5,965 nucleotides of DNA from JAVVUQ01 sp036653075 (GTDB lineage: Bacteria > Bacillota > Clostridia > Christensenellales > CAG-314), in NCBI GenBank assembly GCA_036653075.1, contig JAVVUQ010000086.1, forward strand, positions 1 through 5,965, given 5' to 3'. Both the position numbers and the translations under genes were made by a program. Below the pieces are notes generated by a model. That model worked only from the letters and a program-made list of their open reading frames with translations, was not told the origin of the DNA and made no database searches. Positions within the stretch are counted from its first letter, which is position 1, and the number at the start of each line of letters is the position of its first letter. This document shows, one piece after another, positions 1-5,965 of the stretch.

Positions 1-1530
1 GTAGCTCGTAAAGATTATGGATATACTGGAAAAGGAATGGTAGTAGCTATTGTTGATACAGGTATTGATAATAGACACGAAGCGTTCTCAGTAGCTCCAA
101 TCAATCCAAAAATTGACCAAGCTTACGTAACTGAAAGATTAAGTAAATTAGTCGCAATTAACGGATACGTATTAGAAGCTTATGGTGAAGTTACCACGAC
201 AGAGTATTATAAAAAAGGATTTACCGCAGAGCAAGTATATGCAAGCGCAAAAATTCCTTTCCAATTTGACTATGCTGATAATGACTTAGACGCTATTACA
301 TACGGAAACGATCACGGCACACACGTAGCTGGTATTGCAGCTGGAAATAATGGCACAGATAAAGCAGTTGAATTTCGTGGCGCAGCTTATGACGCGCAAT
401 TATTAGCGTTAAAAGTTTTCAGCGATTATTCAGGCGGAGCAAGCACAATTAATATTTTAGCAGCATTAAGCGACGCAGTAACACTTGGCGTTGATGCGGT
501 TAACTTATCACTTGGCAGCGCAGCAGGTTTCTCAAACGAAGATTTCCAAGTTCCTTATTACAATGCTTTAAGAGACGCAGGAGTTGAAATATGTATTGCA
601 GCTGGTAACGAATACTCTGCAGCATTTGGTAGCAAATTAAATCCAGATGGCAAACCATTAGTTTTCCATCCAGATTTCGGCGCAGTTGGTTCGCCTTCAA
701 CGTACGAACAACCTATCTCTGTTGCATCAATTAACGCATATCAAAATTCTGCAGGATATTTAATGTTAGGCGAAACAAAATTACCTTACAATGAAATTCC
801 CGAAAGATTTTTCTATCAAGAAATATATGATATGAATCCTACATTAGCAAGCCCAGCAGAAGTTGAATATGTAGTTATACCTAAATTGGGTTCAATTGAA
901 GGATTTAAAGAAGTAGATGTTAAAGGCAAAATTGCACTTGTACAACGTGGTGATTTAACATTTAGTGAAAAAGTACAAAACGCAGCAGATGCAGGCGCAA
1001 TGGCTTGTATTATATATGATAACGTAGACGGTCCATATATTAGAATGGCAATTGATAAAGTTACTATTCCTGGAATGTTTATGTATCTTAAAGACGGAAA
1101 AGCAATGGCTGACGCTCCAGTTAAGAAATTGACTTTAGATAAGACATTCTTTAAGTTATTTGATTATGAAATGAGTGACTTCAGCTGTTGGGGTCCAACA
1201 AGCGCATTAACAATTAAGCCAGAAATCACAGCTCCTGGCGGACAAATCCATTCAGCAACGACAGTAAACGACAAAGGTGAAAGCACATACATTCTTATGT
1301 CTGGCACATCAATGGCTACACCAAACTTTGCTGGAGCATCAGTACTTATTAAAGAATATGTAAACAATACATTCCCAACAATGACAGCGAAAGAAAAGGG
1401 AATAATGGTTTATAAATTAGCTATGAGCACTGCTAACATTATAGATGATTTAAACGGCATTGAATATTCGCCACGTAAACAAGGCGCTGGATTAGTTGAC
1501 GTAACAGCGGCTACAACAACAAAAGCGTAT
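1..1530 (+). other. S8 catalytic domain with inserted PA domain
   Basis: Protease core of the large surface protein. Seen directly: Asp (bases 55-57), His (313-315), oxyanion Asn (607-609) and nucleophile Ser (1309-1311), each in its conserved context. The stretch between Asp and His is long (86 residues) and ends in an FDYAD element before HGTH, as in cell-envelope proteinases rather than small secreted subtilisins. The PA insert spans roughly bases 868-1110. The domain closes with the RKQGAGLVDVTAA helix motif (bases 1474-1512), the usual end of the S8 fold in this class. All catalytic residues are intact, so an active enzyme is expected. The first residues of the domain may be missing at the window edge. 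Confidence 0.93.
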
Positions 1531-4500
1531 ATCAATGTTCCTGGTCAAGAAAAGACAAAGATAGAATTAGGCGATGATCCAGATTACACAGGAATCTTTG
1601 ATTTAGGATTTGAAGTTGTAAACTTTGGCGACAAAGCGTTATCATACTTTGTAGATACAACAGTATTAACAGAAGCTATTGATATGCCTTTCTACGCATT
1701 AAAAGCGCAAGATATTTCAAGAAGATGTTTATATGAAGTAACAGTGGAAAACGGAACATACGACATAGATACAAATGAAATAGTCGTAGAAGCTGGAACC
1801 ACAGCAAAAGTAAATGTAAATATCGTTTTAAGCGAAGCAGATAAAGCTGAAATGGAAACATTTATAGGATATAACGGCGGAAACTTTGTAGAAGGTTTCG
1901 TAGTATTAGAAAATTCAACAGATGAAATATATCCAAACTTAAGCGTTCCATTTATGGGATTCTATGGTGATTGGACAAATGCAGCAAAATTCGATTTTAC
2001 TATATATGATGGAGAAGACGCAGGTTTGACACAAACATATAGTGGTATTATGTGGGGATTCTTAGACGCTGCTGGAAGAGATCTTCCAATGGGCGATTTT
2101 GCTCTTAAATTACCTGAAGGCGTAACAGCTCCAGAAGCAGACGCAGATAAAATTGCTTTAGCTCCAGGCGGAGATGGTTTCTCAGTATTTACACAATCTT
2201 ATTTAGGACTTTTGAGAAACTTAGCAGAAATGACCTATACCATTGAAGATGCTGTAACAGGCGAAATTTATTACTTTGAAACTTACGAAAATCAACGTAA
2301 ATCAGTATTTAACGATAATTTTGATGTTATATTACCTGACATACAAGATTGGAACTTTAACACAGCAGAAGCAAAAGCTTGCTATGATAATTTACCAAAC
2401 AACACTCAATTAATAGTTACATTTAGCGGAATAACTGAGTTTGAAGCATTGCACCCAGAAAGAGAAAGCAATTGCTGGAGACCAACAGTTTCATTACCAG
2501 TTTATATTGATAATGAAAGCGGCACAATTACTAATGAAGATTTGGGCGTATGGAAGACAGAAGACAATAGAATTATGTTCTCAGCAACAGTTTATGATAA
2601 CCATTATGTAATGGCTGCTTGGCCAGTAGCGATTGAAGTAGACGAAGCGGGCGACCCAGTTTCCGTTGGCGACGATATGGGTGACATTACACCAGTATTT
2701 GCAACAGAAAAAGGTGCTCACACAAAATTAACTTGGGATATCACAGATTATATTGGCTTAATGGAAGGCGGCTATATTGGCGTTGCAATGTATGACTATG
2801 CATTAAATACATCAGTTATGGTTGTTGAAAATATTGTTATTCCATCGTTACCTGATCCAACAGGTATTGAAATTAACTTAACAGAAGTAGAATTAGGCGC
2901 AACACAAACAAAACAACTTACTCTTACGTTATTACCATTAAATTATGGTTGGGATAATGACTATACAGTAAATTGGACGTCTATGGATACAAACGTTGCA
3001 ACCGTTAACGGATTTGGCAGAGTTAAAGCAGTTAGCGAAGGCACAACCACAATAATTGCAAACGTTATGTGGACAAATGACGAAGGCGTTATCAAGAATT
3101 TACAAACTTATTGTACCGTTAAAGTAAAACCAGAACCAAAGAAAATTATTGCTTCTGATATGACTTTAAAGATAAACGAAGTTGGCGAATTGAAGTATTC
3201 ATTTGAAGGCGAAAATATTTATACACCAAATGGTAAATTAAGTATTGCGTTTAAAGATCCAGCTCAAACAGTCGCTTCTTATATTGAAGGCGCAATAAAA
3301 GGTATTGCAACTGGCGAAACATTTATTAATATATCATATACTTATGTAAATGGTTTTGGCAAAGATGTAGTATTATCAACAGACGTAAAAATTACTGTTA
3401 CAACAGAAGTTTATGACGGCGTTTATATTCCAACATCGGTAAGTTTATTCTATATGAAAGACGGCGTTAAGACAGCTGTTCCATTCTCATTCTATGCAAA
3501 AGTTGGCGACGTAATTGACTTTATCGTTGAGGTAAGTCCTTCTTACGCTGAAAAAACTATGGTTTGGAATGTTGGAATTGTGTTTGAAGGCGAAAAAGAT
3601 TTTGTCACATTTGATGGAAATAAAGTTACTTGCGTGAAACCGGGCGATGCGTTCGTTTATTGTCGTTCAACATTAAATAACAGAATTTACGACATGACAA
3701 ACATTATGGTTAGCGCAGCTGAAGGTGAAGGCGGTGGCGAAGGCGAAGGCGAAATTCCTGCAGAAGGAGAATTTGTTGTTTCTGAAACAGGCGTTTTAGA
3801 AAAATATAACGGCGTAGGTGGCGATATCGTTATTCCTAATGGCGTTGTAGAAATCGCTAATAAAGTTTTCCAAAACAAAAAAATCACAAGCGTTAAATTC
3901 CCAGAAGGATTAAAGAAAATTGGATTATTTGCGTTTAATAAAAATAAAGACTTAACAGTTGTTGAGTTACCAGAAGGAATTACTCATGTTGAAATAGCTG
4001 CATTTGCACAATGCGGACTTACAACATTGACATTACCAACTTCATTGACATATATTGGAAAATTAGCATTTGCTTTAAACGCAAACTTAGAATTTGATAA
4101 ACTTGTTCTTCATGAAGGTTTAACTTATGTTGGTAGTTTAGCTTTTGGCGGATCTAACGTTAATACAATTGTTATTCCAACCACATTAGTTGGCGTTGAC
4201 TTTGGTACAAACCAAATGACAAACAATGATAATGTAGTTTATGAAATTACTAAGGGCAACCCAGTATTTACACAAACAGAAGATGCAATTATTGACATTC
4301 ACGGAAACTATTTACGTTATCAAGGCGCAAATAAGTTCGTATCAACAGTAGTAAATATTCCTGACGGAATAGTAAGAATTGGCGCTGGCGCTTTCTATAA
4401 AGGTTATGACACAGAGATCGCTATAATCAATGTTCCAGCAAGCGTTCAGTCCATTGGTGATCTTGGATTATATGGATTTATAGCAATTGTTAACTTTGCA

Positions 4501-5706
4501 GGCGACGCTCCTATTTTGGAAAGCGAAGATGATCAACCTGACTATGGTTATGCAAACTTCTTTACTATGACAAACGTGTATTATCAAGAAGGCGCTGTAG
4601 GCTTTAATACAAAGAATTGGACAGATCAAGTTTCATTCTACACTGTTTTATCAGGTAAGAAAGATATGGAAATCTATACAATTGAAGCAAAATTACAATC
4701 TAAAGGCACCGGAAGTAAAGAAATTTATATTGAAGATGCAGTTATAGTTGAAGGCTTTGCTGAACCTTGGGCACAAGGATTTGAAACGTTTAGAGCTATT
4801 ATAGCAGTAAACGGACAACCAGTTGACCAATTATATGTAAAAGTTGCAGAATTTGACCGTCCATTATTCAATGATGAAGTTGACCTCGTTAGTCCTATTA
4901 TATTCTTTGAAGAAGAAAATATGGATTACAATACAACTTATGGTTATTATGCAATCGGTTGGAAGATTGAAAATGGCGTAAAAGTTTACGGAGAAGCAAG
5001 CAAAATAACAGAAATTACAACTGTTTCAAAAGCAGCTTTAGCTGTAGATGCAGAAATTGAGAAATTAGTTATTAATTCAGCTGACGAAACAGCTTTACTC
5101 GCTGTGGAAGCAAAATTTGCAGCGTTAAATGCAAAACAACAAGCTGAAGTTAAAAACGTAAAAGCTTTAGAAGCTGCAAGAGTACTCGTTGAAGTTTATA
5201 AACTTAACGTCGTTTTAGCAACTGTTGAAGCTAAATCAATTGAAGACGAAGCAAACATAATTGCATTACGCGCTTTAGTTGACGCAGTAGCAGAAGAAAA
5301 TAAAGCAGTTCTTACAAATCTTGATAAGTTAGTTATAGCTGAAAAAGATTTAATAATCTTAAAGAACATAGCTGAAGAAAAAGCTTTACAAGAAATAGTT
5401 GCAAAACTTACAGGCGATCTTAAATTAACTTTAGCGCAAATTGAAAGCTATAAAGTTGAATTAGAAAAAATGGAAAAACGTGCAATTATTGCTGAAGGCA
5501 AAATTGAAGAAGCTCAAAAAGCATTGAAAGAAGCTCAAGAAGCTTTAAAGAAAGCTGAAGAAGAACGTAAAGACGCTATGAGTTGTGCTCCAGCAGCAAC
5601 AATTAGTAGTGGCAATAGCGGTTTTGGCGGCGGATTGATGATGCTTGTTTTACTTGCAGGCGCAGCAGTTGCATTAATTGCTAAAAGAAAAATGCGCAAA
5701 AACTAA
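1..5706 (+). CDS. Cell-surface subtilisin-like (S8) multidomain serine protease, lactocepin/C5a-peptidase type, 5' partial
   Basis: Predicted extracellular endopeptidase anchored at the cell surface; the substrate cannot be read from sequence. The catalytic triad and oxyanion residue are all visible: Asp19 in VAIVDTGID, His105 in DHGTHVAG, Asn203 in AAGNE and Ser437 in SGTSMATP. A PA domain (about 290-370, with KGKIALVQRGDLTF) is inserted between His and Ser, as in lactocepins and C5a peptidases. The FSCWGPT...KPEITAPGG block (from residue 394) is also typical, although the family usually has Ser where this protein has Cys396. An Fn3-like domain follows and ends near VPFMGFYGDW (649-658); next come beta modules with an APGGDG loop (721-726), three Ig-like domains, BspA-type LRRs, helical repeats, a coiled coil and a membrane tail. 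The frame is open from base 1. The ATG at 37 lies inside the strand carrying the catalytic Asp, so it is not the start; signal peptide and propeptide are missing. The stop is TAA at 5704-5706. Family assignment is strong; fine specificity is unknown. Confidence 0.95.
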   Translation, partial: VARKDYGYTGKGMVVAIVDTGIDNRHEAFSVAPINPKIDQAYVTERLSKLVAINGYVLEAYGEVTTTEYYKKGFTAEQVYASAKIPFQFDYADNDLDAITYGNDHGTHVAGIAAGNNGTDKAVEFRGAAYDAQLLALKVFSDYSGGASTINILAALSDAVTLGVDAVNLSLGSAAGFSNEDFQVPYYNALRDAGVEICIAAGNEYSAAFGSKLNPDGKPLVFHPDFGAVGSPSTYEQPISVASINAYQNSAGYLMLGETKLPYNEIPERFFYQEIYDMNPTLASPAEVEYVVIPKLGSIEGFKEVDVKGKIALVQRGDLTFSEKVQNAADAGAMACIIYDNVDGPYIRMAIDKVTIPGMFMYLKDGKAMADAPVKKLTLDKTFFKLFDYEMSDFSCWGPTSALTIKPEITAPGGQIHSATTVNDKGESTYILMSGTSMATPNFAGASVLIKEYVNNTFPTMTAKEKGIMVYKLAMSTANIIDDLNGIEYSPRKQGAGLVDVTAATTTKAYINVPGQEKTKIELGDDPDYTGIFDLGFEVVNFGDKALSYFVDTTVLTEAIDMPFYALKAQDISRRCLYEVTVENGTYDIDTNEIVVEAGTTAKVNVNIVLSEADKAEMETFIGYNGGNFVEGFVVLENSTDEIYPNLSVPFMGFYGDWTNAAKFDFTIYDGEDAGLTQTYSGIMWGFLDAAGRDLPMGDFALKLPEGVTAPEADADKIALAPGGDGFSVFTQSYLGLLRNLAEMTYTIEDAVTGEIYYFETYENQRKSVFNDNFDVILPDIQDWNFNTAEAKACYDNLPNNTQLIVTFSGITEFEALHPERESNCWRPTVSLPVYIDNESGTITNEDLGVWKTEDNRIMFSATVYDNHYVMAAWPVAIEVDEAGDPVSVGDDMGDITPVFATEKGAHTKLTWDITDYIGLMEGGYIGVAMYDYALNTSVMVVENIVIPSLPDPTGIEINLTEVELGATQTKQLTLTLLPLNYGWDNDYTVNWTSMDTNVATVNGFGRVKAVSEGTTTIIANVMWTNDEGVIKNLQTYCTVKVKPEPKKIIASDMTLKINEVGELKYSFEGENIYTPNGKLSIAFKDPAQTVASYIEGAIKGIATGETFINISYTYVNGFGKDVVLSTDVKITVTTEVYDGVYIPTSVSLFYMKDGVKTAVPFSFYAKVGDVIDFIVEVSPSYAEKTMVWNVGIVFEGEKDFVTFDGNKVTCVKPGDAFVYCRSTLNNRIYDMTNIMVSAAEGEGGGEGEGEIPAEGEFVVSETGVLEKYNGVGGDIVIPNGVVEIANKVFQNKKITSVKFPEGLKKIGLFAFNKNKDLTVVELPEGITHVEIAAFAQCGLTTLTLPTSLTYIGKLAFALNANLEFDKLVLHEGLTYVGSLAFGGSNVNTIVIPTTLVGVDFGTNQMTNNDNVVYEITKGNPVFTQTEDAIIDIHGNYLRYQGANKFVSTVVNIPDGIVRIGAGAFYKGYDTEIAIINVPASVQSIGDLGLYGFIAIVNFAGDAPILESEDDQPDYGYANFFTMTNVYYQEGAVGFNTKNWTDQVSFYTVLSGKKDMEIYTIEAKLQSKGTGSKEIYIEDAVIVEGFAEPWAQGFETFRAIIAVNGQPVDQLYVKVAEFDRPLFNDEVDLVSPIIFFEEENMDYNTTYGYYAIGWKIENGVKVYGEASKITEITTVSKAALAVDAEIEKLVINSADETALLAVEAKFAALNAKQQAEVKNVKALEAARVLVEVYKLNVVLATVEAKSIEDEANIIALRALVDAVAEENKAVLTNLDKLVIAEKDLIILKNIAEEKALQEIVAKLTGDLKLTLAQIESYKVELEKMEKRAIIAEGKIEEAQKALKEAQEALKKAEEERKDAMSCAPAATISSGNSGFGGGLMMLVLLAGAAVALIAKRKMRKN
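1585..2850 (+). other. Fn3-like and accessory beta-sandwich modules (lactocepin A/B-type region)
   Basis: Residues 529-658 match the Fn3-like domain that follows the catalytic domain in C5a peptidase and lactocepin: they open with a GIFDLGFEVVNFGDKALSY strand pair and end in VPFMGFYGDW. Residues 659-950 continue with blocks recognisable from the same proteins: a GRDLPMGD turn, the APGGDGF loop (the family often has SPNGDG), SYLGLLRNLAEMTYTIED, and a VSLPVYIDNESGTI strand before a further beta domain. In related proteases these modules pack against the catalytic domain and influence substrate access; the same role here is inference. Internal domain boundaries are approximate. Confidence 0.75.
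2851..3720 (+). other. Three consecutive bacterial Ig-like (BIG2-type) domains
   Basis: The first domain (residues 951-1046) is a clear BIG2-type unit: it starts with PTGIEINLTEVELG, then has VNWTSMDTNVATVNGFGRV and KAVSEGTTTIIANV, and ends in TVKVKPEP. The second (about 1047-1135) is shorter and more divergent, with MTLKINEVGEL, IKGIATGETFINISYTY and a closing VKITVT strand. The third (about 1141-1240) has PTSVSLFY, VGDVIDFIVEVSP and NKVTCVKPGDAFVYC. Such domains usually act as spacers or adhesive modules in surface proteins. The first is confident; the second and third are called on the conserved 'G-x-V-x-G-x-x-x-G' strand pattern. Confidence 0.75.
3718..3774 (+). other. Low-complexity Gly/Glu interdomain linker
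   Basis: Residues 1241-1257 are almost entirely Glu and Gly (EGEGGGEGEGE, then IPAEGE), encoded by alternating GAA and GGC/GGT codons. It separates the Ig-like block from the leucine-rich repeats and is likely flexible and strongly acidic. The open frame on the opposite strand here, rich in Ser and Pro, is only the mirror of this linker. Confidence 0.85.
3775..4620 (+). repeat. BspA-type leucine-rich repeats (LRR_5 class)
   Basis: Repeats of 22-25 residues follow the pattern (I/L/F)P-x-G(V/L)-x-x-I-x-x-x-AF-x-x-x-x-x-L-x-x-(V/L). Units begin at bases 3832 (IPNGVVEI), 3898 (FPEGLKKI), 3967 (LPEGITHV), 4033 (LPTSLTYI), 4108 (LHEGLTYV), 4174 (IPTTLVGV), 4357 (IPDGIVRI) and 4432 (VPASVQSI). The 183-base gap between the sixth and seventh holds the NPVFTQTEDAIIDIHGNYLRY hairpin insert common in this class. 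The domain closes with a VYYQEGAVGFNTKNW cap (about bases 4579-4623). Known relatives are adhesins and surface proteins of host-associated bacteria and protists; a binding role here is inference. Confidence 0.9.
4651..5025 (+). other. Unassigned beta-rich module between the LRR domain and the stalk
   Basis: About 125 residues (1551-1675) that I cannot assign to a named family. The visible pattern is alternating beta strands (MEIYTIEAKL, KEIYIEDAVIVEGF, FRAIIAVNG, QLYVKVAEF), then YGYYAIGWKIENG and a closing GEASKITEITTV. The end resembles the last strands of a fibronectin type III domain, so a divergent Fn3-like fold is the likeliest explanation. Confidence 0.45.
5044..5367 (+). repeat. Two degenerate helical Ala/Leu-rich repeats of about 53-55 residues
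   Basis: Copy 1 (bases 5044-5208, residues 1682-1736) and copy 2 (5209-5367) share a layout: an opening helix with a VxAxIE- or VLATVE-like start, a short polar turn (NSADE / IEDEA), a helix containing LLAVEAKFAALN or IALRALVDAVAEE, then a K-x-x-V-x-N or K-x-x-L-x-N step followed by LEAAR or LVIAEKD. This is the layout of three-helix repeats often seen near the C-terminus of surface proteins in gut Bacillota. The copies have diverged strongly at both protein and DNA level. They probably act as a stalk. Confidence 0.7.
5368..5577 (+). repeat. Coiled-coil stalk with a 21-bp tandem heptad repeat
   Basis: Residues 1790-1859 are a long charged helix with heptad spacing of Leu, Ile and Ala, free of Pro and nearly free of Gly. 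At bases 5509-5529, 5530-5550 and 5551-5571 there are three 21-bp units encoding EAQKALK, EAQEALK and KAEEERK, the first two close to identical. The segment sits directly before the C-terminal membrane tail and is best read as a rod that lifts the preceding domains away from the membrane. Confidence 0.8.
5578..5703 (+). other. C-terminal anchor/sorting-like tail: Cys, Ser/Gly spacer, hydrophobic helix, basic end; no LPXTG
   Basis: The last 42 residues start MSCAPAATISSG (Cys1862, bases 5584-5586), pass through a GNSGFGGG spacer, then a hydrophobic segment LMMLVLLAGAAVALIA (bases 5635-5682), and end with KRKMRKN. The layout is that of a C-terminal sorting signal or tail anchor, with the basic end in the cytoplasm. 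Lactocepins and C5a peptidases normally end in LPXTG processed by sortase; no such motif is present here. The Gly-rich step before the helix and the nearby Cys recall the general design of non-sortase tails such as GlyGly-CTERM or Synerg/MYXO-CTERM, but I do not claim membership in any of them. Confidence 0.7.
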
Positions 5707-5725
5707 AACACAAAATGCGCAAAAA
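5689..5725 (+). repeat. 14-bp direct repeat AAAATGCGCAAAAA spanning the stop codon
   Basis: AAAATGCGCAAAAA occurs at 5689-5702, inside the codons for the basic C-terminal tail, and again at 5712-5725 just after the TAA stop. The offset is 23 bases, so the second copy is out of frame. A weaker relative, AAATGCATAAAAA, lies at 5730-5742. It looks like a local duplication of the gene end; no function is implied. Confidence 0.7.
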
Positions 5726-5781
5726 GAATAAATGCATAAAAATTTAAATTAAAATAAGAATTGGCATTTTTCTTATAACTT

Positions 5782-5817
5782 TAAGAGCGGAGTGTAATAA
5801 CTTCGCTCTTATTTTTT
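5782..5817 (+). terminator. Rho-independent terminator of the protease gene
   Basis: Left arm 5782-5793 (TAAGAGCGGAGT) pairs with right arm 5800-5811 (ACTTCGCTCTTA), giving a 12-bp stem with one G-U pair and a 6-base loop (5794-5799). Six T residues follow at 5812-5817. It lies about 75 bases after the stop codon and works for the + strand. The other strand has no T run after the stem, so bidirectional use is unlikely. It marks the end of this transcription unit. Confidence 0.92.
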
Positions 5818-5909
5818 ACCATTACCTACGATGCCAAAAAAAACGCAACCTTTTTTACTCGCTTGATACATATATAAAAACATCTGCTACTACTGCTTTA
5901 GATACTCAA

Positions 5910-5965
5910 TTTTACCATTTTTACTTTATATTTTCGCCATTTGAACTTTTGCCATTTTTACTTTA
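5910..5965. repeat. 19-bp near-identical direct repeat at 37-bp spacing, reaching the window end
   Basis: TTTTACCATTTTTACTTTA at 5910-5928 recurs as TTTTGCCATTTTTACTTTA at 5947-5965, matching at 18 of 19 positions. Between them, TTTTCGCCATTTGAAC (5931-5946) looks like a partial third copy. The second full copy ends exactly at the window edge, so the array may continue. The surrounding stretch 5818-5909 is AT-rich and shows no gene or clear promoter. Confidence 0.65.

Noticed and set aside
37..39. ATG as the start codon of the protease
   Set aside because: The frame is open upstream to base 1 and the preceding residues (ARKDYGYTGKG) are part of the conserved S8 fold. No ribosome binding site lies before it, and a start here would remove the signal peptide.
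500..700. Open frame on the - strand inside the catalytic domain
   Set aside because: It lies wholly within a conserved coding region, has a low-complexity Leu/Gln/Arg composition and no family resemblance; it is a shadow.
1164..1367. Open frame on the - strand over the active-site serine region
   Set aside because: It is antisense to the most conserved part of the protease and has no recognisable product.
1676..1861. Leu/Phe-rich open frame on the - strand that could pass for a membrane peptide
   Set aside because: The hydrophobicity comes from the antisense of Lys/Glu-rich codons; there is no independent support for a gene.
3687..3887. Ser/Pro-rich open frame on the - strand
   Set aside because: It is the antisense of the Gly/Glu linker and the first LRR unit.
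5754..5776. Hairpin ATAAGAA / TTCTTAT upstream of the terminator
   Set aside because: A 7-bp stem with only one G-C pair and a 9-base loop is weak and is not followed by a T run; the strong terminator just downstream explains transcript ending.
5848..5880. Promoter-like TTGATA and TATATA elements
   Set aside because: TTGATA (5863-5868) and TATATA (5871-5876) are too close to act as a -35/-10 pair, neither has a good partner at 16-18 bases, and AT-rich DNA gives such matches by chance.
5926..5964. Tail of a convergent - strand gene ending in KVKMAKVQMAKI
   Set aside because: Only 12 codons are visible, they are made of the repeat itself, and there is no - strand terminator nearby. It cannot be supported without more sequence.

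Overview
The window holds one very large, 5'-truncated gene on the + strand (bases 1-5706, 1901 codons present), followed by about 260 bases of AT-rich 3' flank with a convincing intrinsic terminator. The reading frame is open from the first base. The sequence begins a few residues before the catalytic aspartate of a subtilisin-like (S8) protease, so the signal peptide, propeptide and real start lie outside the window. Residue numbers below count from window base 1 (residue n starts at base 3n-2).

The predicted product is a secreted, cell-surface multidomain protease of the lactocepin / C5a-peptidase type. In order: an S8 catalytic domain with an inserted PA domain (about residues 10-510), an Fn3-like domain and further beta-sandwich modules typical of this class (about 520-950), three bacterial Ig-like (BIG2-type or related) domains (about 951-1240), a Gly/Glu linker (1241-1257), a BspA-type leucine-rich repeat domain (about 1258-1540), an unassigned beta-rich module (about 1551-1675), two helical Ala/Leu-rich repeats (1682-1789), a coiled-coil stalk (about 1790-1859), and a C-terminal Cys / Gly-Ser / hydrophobic / basic tail that looks like a membrane anchor or sorting signal but has no LPXTG motif. 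The whole reads as a wall-spanning stalk that presents a protease and binding modules outside the cell.

The organism looks like a low-GC member of the Bacillota or a Mollicutes relative, probably uncultured and host- or gut-associated. This rests on the AT-rich composition, the protein architecture and the Rho-independent terminator. Tryptophan is encoded by TGG throughout and there is no in-frame TGA, so there is no sign of a mycoplasma-type code. The taxonomic placement is inference.

After the stop codon, bases 5707-5781 are A/T-rich with no gene. The terminator is at 5782-5817. Bases 5818-5965 hold no supportable gene but end in a short direct repeat that runs to the window edge. I see no RNA gene, mobile element or CRISPR array. 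The best candidates for novelty are the protease/LRR/stalk combination and the non-LPXTG C-terminal signal; neither is proof of a new system.
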